Shown here: one piece after another, positions 59,247 through 64,000 of the stretch
Position numbering within the stretch: position 1 is the stretch's first letter
Layout of the letters: the number at the start of each line of letters is the position of its first letter
NCBI GenBank assembly: GCA_024449915.1
Contig: JAMZAV010003100.1
Span: forward strand, 1-64,000
DNA: 64,000 bases
Direction of reading: 5' to 3'
DNA from: Sweltsa coloradensis
Taxonomy: Eukaryota > Arthropoda > Insecta > Plecoptera > Chloroperlidae
Position numbers and translations under genes: made by a program
The notes under the pieces: model-generated
What the model saw: only the letters and a program-made list of their open reading frames with translations
What the model was told of the DNA's origin: nothing
Databases searched by the model: none

Positions 59247-59789
59247 ATGCCAGGAGGGGAAACAACAACATATCAGGTCAGTCCACCCGCTTCCTTTGAT
59301 TTTGCACAGCCATCCACTTGGCTAAAATGGTCACAGAGATGGGAGAGGTTTAGAAAAGCTTCTGGCCTCCATCTCAAAACAGAGGAAGAACAGGTAGATA
59401 TGTTTATTTACACAATGGGCGAAGATGCAGATGATATTCTGGCTAGCTTCAAACTTTCAACAGATGATCTAAAAAAATATGACATTGTGAAAGCCCAGTT
59501 CCATAATAGATTTGAACCTAAGAAAAATGTAATATATGAAAGGGTGAAATTCTATAGGCGAGTTCAGGCTGAGGGTGAGCCTATGAGTGTGTTTGTCACA
59601 GACTTACACAGCATGTCCCAGCACTGTGGGTTCAATGAACTCAGGGATGAGTTCATTAGAGACCGCATAGTTGTTGGCATGCGTGATGCTAGACTTAGTG
59701 AAGAGCTCCAAATGGATCCAAATCTTACACTAGAAAAAGTAGTCGATAGGGCAACTCAGCGGAGTCAGTACGAGGCCAACAATCGGTAG
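59247..59789 (+). pseudogene. Gypsy gag, N-terminal part
   Basis: ATG at 59247 after the leader. Frame of 180 codons starting MPGGETTTYQVSPP, with the retrotransposon gag region WLKWSQRWERFRKASG and FHNRFEPKKNVIYER. A single-base shift near 59782 moves the rest of gag to another frame (59789-60145). Confidence 0.9.
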
Positions 59790-60145
59790 TGCGACCACCC
59801 ACGAATGAACAAATCGCAGCGGTAAAAACCGGTAAGAATAAACAAAGTAGACCTTGGAATAAGTCTTGTAAAGAGTCTAAAGATCCTAGGCCTAGGCCTA
59901 AAACTAAGTTTAGTCAAGGCCAGCAGCAGTCCGACAGATGTGAGAGGTGCGGTAAATCCCCACTGCATTCTTTCGACGTATGTCCAGCAAAGGATGCCAC
60001 TTGTCACAAATGTGGCAAGAAGAGACACTGGGCACAAGTCTGTCGATCAAAGCATGTGCAGGAGGTAGTAGGCCAAGATAATTCCGATGACGCGTTCATT
60101 GGGAAAGTTGAGTTAGAGATTCTAACCCATGGCTTGTCGTTATGA
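59789..60145 (+). pseudogene. Gypsy gag C-terminus with zinc knuckles
   Basis: Lysine/arginine-rich stretch, then CERCGKSPLHSFDVC and CHKCGKKRHWAQVC, the latter a canonical CX2CX4HX4C RNA-binding knuckle. A second shift near 60130 separates it from protease. Confidence 0.9.
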
Positions 60146-60807
60146 ATGTTCAGGGCACTAGAGTACAATTCAAATTGGATACGGGTGCCGACGTGACAGT
60201 TATTCCCAAAAAGTTATTCGAACAAATGAAGGATACTAAACTTAGGCCTACGTCTAAGCAACTTTTTGGACCTGGACGTCAACCATTGCAGGTAATCGGA
60301 AAAATACGCTCGGACCTCAAGTGGAAGAAGCAGTCCTCCACTCAAGACATGTTTATCTGTGAAAGCGTGCATGAACCACTATTAGGGCGACCAGCCATTC
60401 AAGCTCTAGGCTTACTTACCTTAGTACAAAGTCTGTCAACCGCCACCAGCAGCGGAGACCAGCAGAGTCTAAAACCAAATCCCCTGGATAAATACCCTAA
60501 GTTACTGAACGGGGTGGGGAAAATGAAACATGAATTTTCAATCTCGCTCCGAGAGGATGCCGTGCCATATGCCGTAGCAGCTCCTAGGCGGATTGCTCTA
60601 CCACTTCGAGGCCAAGTCAAAGAAGAACTAGAGAAAATGGTTCAGGATGGTATAATTACGCCAGTCGAAGAACCTACTGATTGGTGCGCCCCATTAGTCG
60701 TGGTTCCCAAACCCGATAAAGGTGTGCGCATATGTGTCGATTACACCGAATTAAATAAAGCATTCGCCGTGAACGACATACACTGCCAACTATTGAAGAA
60801 ACGCTAG
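60142..60807 (+). pseudogene. Gypsy protease and RT N-terminus
   Basis: LDTGADVTVIPKK is the aspartic-protease active site. RT follows: LREDAVPYAVAAPRRIALPL, ELEKMVQDGIITPVEEPTDW, VVVPKPDKGVRICVDYTELN. Stops at 60807 after a frameshift near 60790. Confidence 0.92.
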
Positions 60808-61190
60808 CGCAAATCGAAGACGCCAAATACTTTTCGAAACTTGACGCAAGTAAGGGATTCTATCAGGTTCCTCTAAAGGAAGAGTCGGCAAGACTGACCA
60901 CCTTCATATCACCGCAAGGAAGATATTTCTTCAATCGAATGCCTTATGGTATTTGCTCAGGGCCTGAGCACTATCAAAAGAAGATAACGCAGGTACTAGA
61001 AGGTCTTAAAGGTGTGTGCAACCACATAGATGACATTCTGGTCTATGGTCGCACACAGAAAGAGCACGACGAAAACCAAGATGCTGCTCGGAAGCGACTA
61101 GAAGAGGAAAACATAACTCTAAATAAAAGGAAATGCCAATCTAATGTTCCGAGTGTACAATTCTTAGGACATATAATCAGTAAAGATGGC
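60808..61190 (+). pseudogene. Gypsy RT palm
   Basis: FSKLDASKGFYQVPL (first Asp), TTFISPQGRYFFNRMPYG, and HIDDILVYG (catalytic pair), then FLGHIISKDGI. All RT residues are present, but a shift near 61190 breaks the frame. Confidence 0.92.
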
Positions 61191-61941
61191 ATTAAAATCA
61201 GATCCATCCAAAGTGGAGGCTATAAAAGCCATGAAGAATCCGGAAAACGTAGAAGAACTTCGCCGATTCCTAGGCACAATCAACTTTCTGTTGAAGTTTC
61301 TTCCAAACGTAGCCGAATTAACCAAACCATTGCGAGATCTATTGAGCAAGAAGAACGATTGGATTTGGGGACCTCAACAGGAACATGCGTTCCAGCAGTT
61401 GAAAGAGTTGGTATCCAATACACCAACACTGGCAATGTACAACCCTAATAGAGAAACTCGTGTTACATCTGATGCCTCATCATATGGATTAGGTGCCGTT
61501 CTTGAGCAAAAAGAGAATGATTCGTGGCGGCCAGTCATGTACGCGTCAAGAAGTTTGACTCCTACAGAGGGAAGATGGGCCCAAATAGAAAAAGAAGCAC
61601 TCGGGATCACATATGCTTGTGAACGTTTCTACGAGTACATCATCGGGATGAAGTTCCAAATAAACACGGATCATAAGCCTCTCATCACACTATTCGGATC
61701 TAAGCCAATAGCTGAAATGACTCCTAGACTTCAAAGGCTCAGGATGAGAATGCTTAGGTTCGATTACGACATCAAGTATATACCAGGCAAAGAAATGTAC
61801 ACTGCCGATGCTCTCTCCAGAGATCCGATACGTGGTATAATGAACAACGAAGACAAGTTTCTAGAAGAAGCAGTCGAAGCCTATGTTCACAGCATCATAG
61901 CTAGCTTGCCTGGCTACAGACTCGAAGATCGACGAGATTAG
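61186..61941 (+). pseudogene. Gypsy RT connection and RNase H
   Basis: LRRFLGTINFLLKFLPN, then RNase H motifs VTSDASSYGLGAVL (first Asp), EKEALGITYACERF (Glu), NTDHKPL (Asp) and ADALSRDP (Asp), so the four acidic residues are kept. Ends at 61941 after LEDRRD because of another shift near 61925. Confidence 0.92.
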
Positions 61942-63185
61942 AGTGCAGCAAGAAGCAGACAATACTTGTGTAACCTTGAAAGGTTTCATAACTGATAATT
62001 GGGCCGAACCAGGCAAGAAAGAATCCTCAATTTTCGCAGTACGCAAAATACAAGGATGAATTAGTGATTTGCGGATGACCTAATCTTGAAAGGAAATCGA
62101 TTACTAATTCCAGTCAGCATGCGCCAAGAGATTCTAACAAGACTACATGCGGGACATTTGGGAGTGTCAAAATGTCGTCGCAGAGCAAGGGAGTCTGTAT
62201 GGTGGCCAACCATAAATGAAGACCTTCAGACACTGATATCTAGTGCAAGACCTGTATTGAACACAGAAGCAACCCTGTGGAACCCCTGATCAGTACAGTG
62301 TTACCTGAAGGACCGTGGATGTGTGTTGGAGCTGATATTCTCACTATTGAAGGACGTAACTACCTTACAGTAGAAGACTATTTCTCACGATATCCGGAGG
62401 TGGTCTTACTTCAGAACATGACTTCAATGCACATCATAAATAAGATTAAAGGGATATTTGCACGATTTGGTATACCCAAGATCCTCCGTGCAGATAATGG
62501 AAGTCAATTTTATTGTAAAGAATCCGAGAATTTGGAAAACAATATGGATTTACACTGACAACAAGCAGCCCAAGATACGCAAAAAGCAACGGGTTCGCCG
62601 AAGCCAGTGTAAAGTCGGTGAAAAAGATTCTGCAGAAGAGCAAGGTAGAGGATCCTAAAATTGGCCTTACTTGCATATCGCACATCACCGCTAGAGTCGG
62701 GATACAGTCCATCCGAACTACTTTTCGGTCGGAAATTAAGAACAAACATCCCAACACATCCATCTTCTCTGGAGCCAAAATGGCCGGACTTAAAGAAGTT
62801 TCGAGAGAAAGATAGGGAGCTGAAAGAGAGACAAAAGAAAAATCATGACTCTCGGCATAAAGCAGTAGAGCTTCCTGAACTACAACAAGGAGAAGAAGTG
62901 TGGATAACAGACCTAAAAAGATATGGGAAAGTCATCAAAAAGACAGAAGAACCTCGATCCTACCTCCTGAAATCTGCAGGAAGAGTTATACGACGAAACC
63001 GGTTCCACCTAATCCCAACAGGCAAAATCCACAGCCCAGAGCAAATGCCATATCCATTCATTCCTCCTTACAGCAATTCTCAGGACAATTCCTTATCCAT
63101 TCCTAGTTCTAACCAACCTCCAGTTGCTGTTTCTAGACAGTCACTTGACAGTACAACTGGACCTACAAATGGACCCTTGAGGTGA
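61942..63185 (+). pseudogene. Gypsy integrase (broken)
   Basis: HHCC domain: RLHAGHLGVSKCRRRARESVWWP; the Cys pair is lost because one base is missing near 62243 (frame SSARPVLNTEATL). Core: GADILTIEGRNYLTVEDYFS (first Asp), LRADNGSQF (second Asp); the glutamate is in a different frame near 62600 (SNGFAEASVKSV). C-terminal part from 62661: YRTSPLESGYSPSELLFGRK and RRNRFHLIP. Stop at 63185. Confidence 0.9.
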
Positions 63186-63604
63186 GCCACCCGAGCAGCC
63201 CGCGTGTCTCCAAGAAGAGTTTGGCCCCGCCCCAGACGAGAGTTGGAAGCCAGACGGAAAGACCACTCGTTCCGGCAGGAGGGTCAAGCCAACACAGAAG
63301 ATGAACCTATGAGTTATTTCTGTTCTTCACATTAAATTAGATTTATTATAATCTTTGCATTACCTACCTTAATTAAGTTGAGTATATTTAAATTAGGTTT
63401 TAATATTCCTTACATTACCTTAATTAAGTTGAGTACTCTATGTTTAAATTAGGTTTATTATATTCTTTGCATTATCTTAAACAAGTAGAGTACGTTCTTT
63501 GCATTGTTAGAAAAATAAGTTAGAAGGTTTAAACGTTGAGTTACCTCATTCTCTATTTTATGTTATTCTCATAATAACTAAGAGATCTAAGAATCTTCTT
63601 ATTA

Positions 63605-63621
63605 AAAAAAGAAAAGGGAGA
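63605..63621 (+). other. Gypsy polypurine tract
   Basis: AAAAAAAGAAAAGGGAG immediately before the 3' LTR, where plus-strand DNA synthesis would start. Confidence 0.85.
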
Positions 63622-63808
63622 TGTAGTGATTTGTAATCACCGCCTAAAGTGCACCGCCACCTTAGGCTTACATTGTATCAACATGTATGTATCTTTAGAA
63701 GGCTCTGACCTAGTGCACTCTCTGATCATGATGGCGTAAATAAAGCTGTTGTAAACAAAACCTTCCCCGCCTAGTTATTGAAGTTTATCAAGGTGTAAAA
63801 ACACTACA
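63622..63808 (+). repeat. Gypsy 3' LTR
   Basis: 187 bp, starts TGTAGTGATTTGTAATCACC and ends GTAAAAACACTACA. Four substitutions and one indel relative to the 5' LTR. Confidence 0.92.
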
Positions 63809-63813
63809 TAACC

Positions 63814-63919
63814 CACCTGCATCCCGGTCGCGATGGCATTGTTCGCGTTGCCTCTATACGTACGCCGTCAGGCTCTTACACCAGGCCCGTGAACAAGCTC
63901 ATCAGTCTTCCTGTCGCAT
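63814..63919 (+). pseudogene. BEL/Pao pol C-terminus after the Gypsy insertion
   Basis: Continues the pol frame of the element broken at 58976: DGIVRVASI, then TRPVNKLISL and a stop at 63918-63920. This is the characteristic last segment of BEL pol, so the host of the Gypsy insertion is confirmed. Downstream DNA to 64000 is probably the BEL 3' non-coding region or LTR. Confidence 0.8.
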
Positions 63920-64000
63920 AATTGCACAGAAGTTCCCTTGTACAGTTTTTCATATATTTGCTTCTTAGTTCGCTTGATCGCTTAATTTCTTGCTCTATCG

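Larger units (their letters stand above)
58977..63813 (+). mobile_element. Gypsy (Metaviridae-type) LTR retrotransposon with 5-bp target duplication
   Basis: Two LTRs (58982-59166, 63622-63808), the target duplication TAACC on both outer sides (58977-58981 and 63809-63813), primer-binding site, gag with CCHC knuckle, protease, RT, RNase H, integrase in Gypsy order, and a polypurine tract AAAAAAAGAAAAGGGAG before the 3' LTR. No env. The LTRs differ by four substitutions and one indel, so the insertion is fairly recent, yet gag-pol is broken by at least eight frameshifts. Confidence 0.95.

Noticed and set aside
63190..63620. env gene in the Gypsy element
   Set aside because: No open frame with signal peptide or transmembrane segment between pol and the polypurine tract.

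Overview
This window is animal genomic DNA, AT-rich and dominated by transposable elements. Two lines of evidence support an animal source: BEL/Pao retrotransposons, a superfamily known only from metazoans, and a terminal exon of the eukaryotic clamp-loader gene RFC3 on the minus strand near 47.0-47.2 kb. Many short tRNA-derived repeats, hAT, pogo and fold-back MITE-like elements and a Jockey-type LINE fragment fit a marine invertebrate. I cannot name the species or phylum. No bacterial operons, rRNA genes, CRISPR arrays or intact tRNA genes are visible.

Layout. 1-4.7 kb: a fold-back element, then head-to-tail copies of a roughly 0.77 kb repeat (here called HLE-A). 4.7-14.9 kb: mostly unrecognised DNA with a nearly 0.6 kb perfect-looking palindrome (6.9-7.5 kb), tRNA-like repeats, a (CAGA)n tract, a hAT MITE with an exact 8-bp target duplication, and two minisatellites. 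14.9-29.8 kb: more HLE-A copies, one of them holding two others nested inside it, plus two further families with the same plan (HLE-B, HLE-C), a (GT)n tract and a non-LTR reverse transcriptase fragment. 30.4-40.0 kb: one decayed minus-strand BEL/Pao element with both LTRs; its 5' LTR is split by a 2.9 kb terminal-inverted-repeat element. 40.0-40.8 kb: another HLE-A. 41-53 kb: fold-back and TIR elements around the RFC3 exon and a weak candidate for a small TATA-driven gene. About 53.6-64 kb: a second, plus-strand BEL/Pao element, cut near the end of pol by a younger Gypsy element with two LTRs and a perfect 5-bp target duplication.

The most unusual content is a group of at least four repeat families (HLE-A, -B, -C, -D). 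Each starts T^T-(short motif)-(iterated GCGAAGCGA/GTAGCGAGC). Each ends with the inverse of that start motif placed subterminally, then a hairpin AACGC...GCGTT, then TTCCTAG, with a T following. The sequences between differ, but a T-rich tract, a TTTGTCTGT-like segment and a CGAT...GATGAAATTTT core recur. Asymmetric terminal inverted repeats, a 3' hairpin and T/T insertion are the published hallmarks of Helentron/Helitron2 elements and their non-autonomous derivatives, so I infer these are non-autonomous rolling-circle elements. No Rep/helicase gene is in the window.

All retroelement reading frames are broken, mostly by small indels. No complete protein-coding gene is visible.
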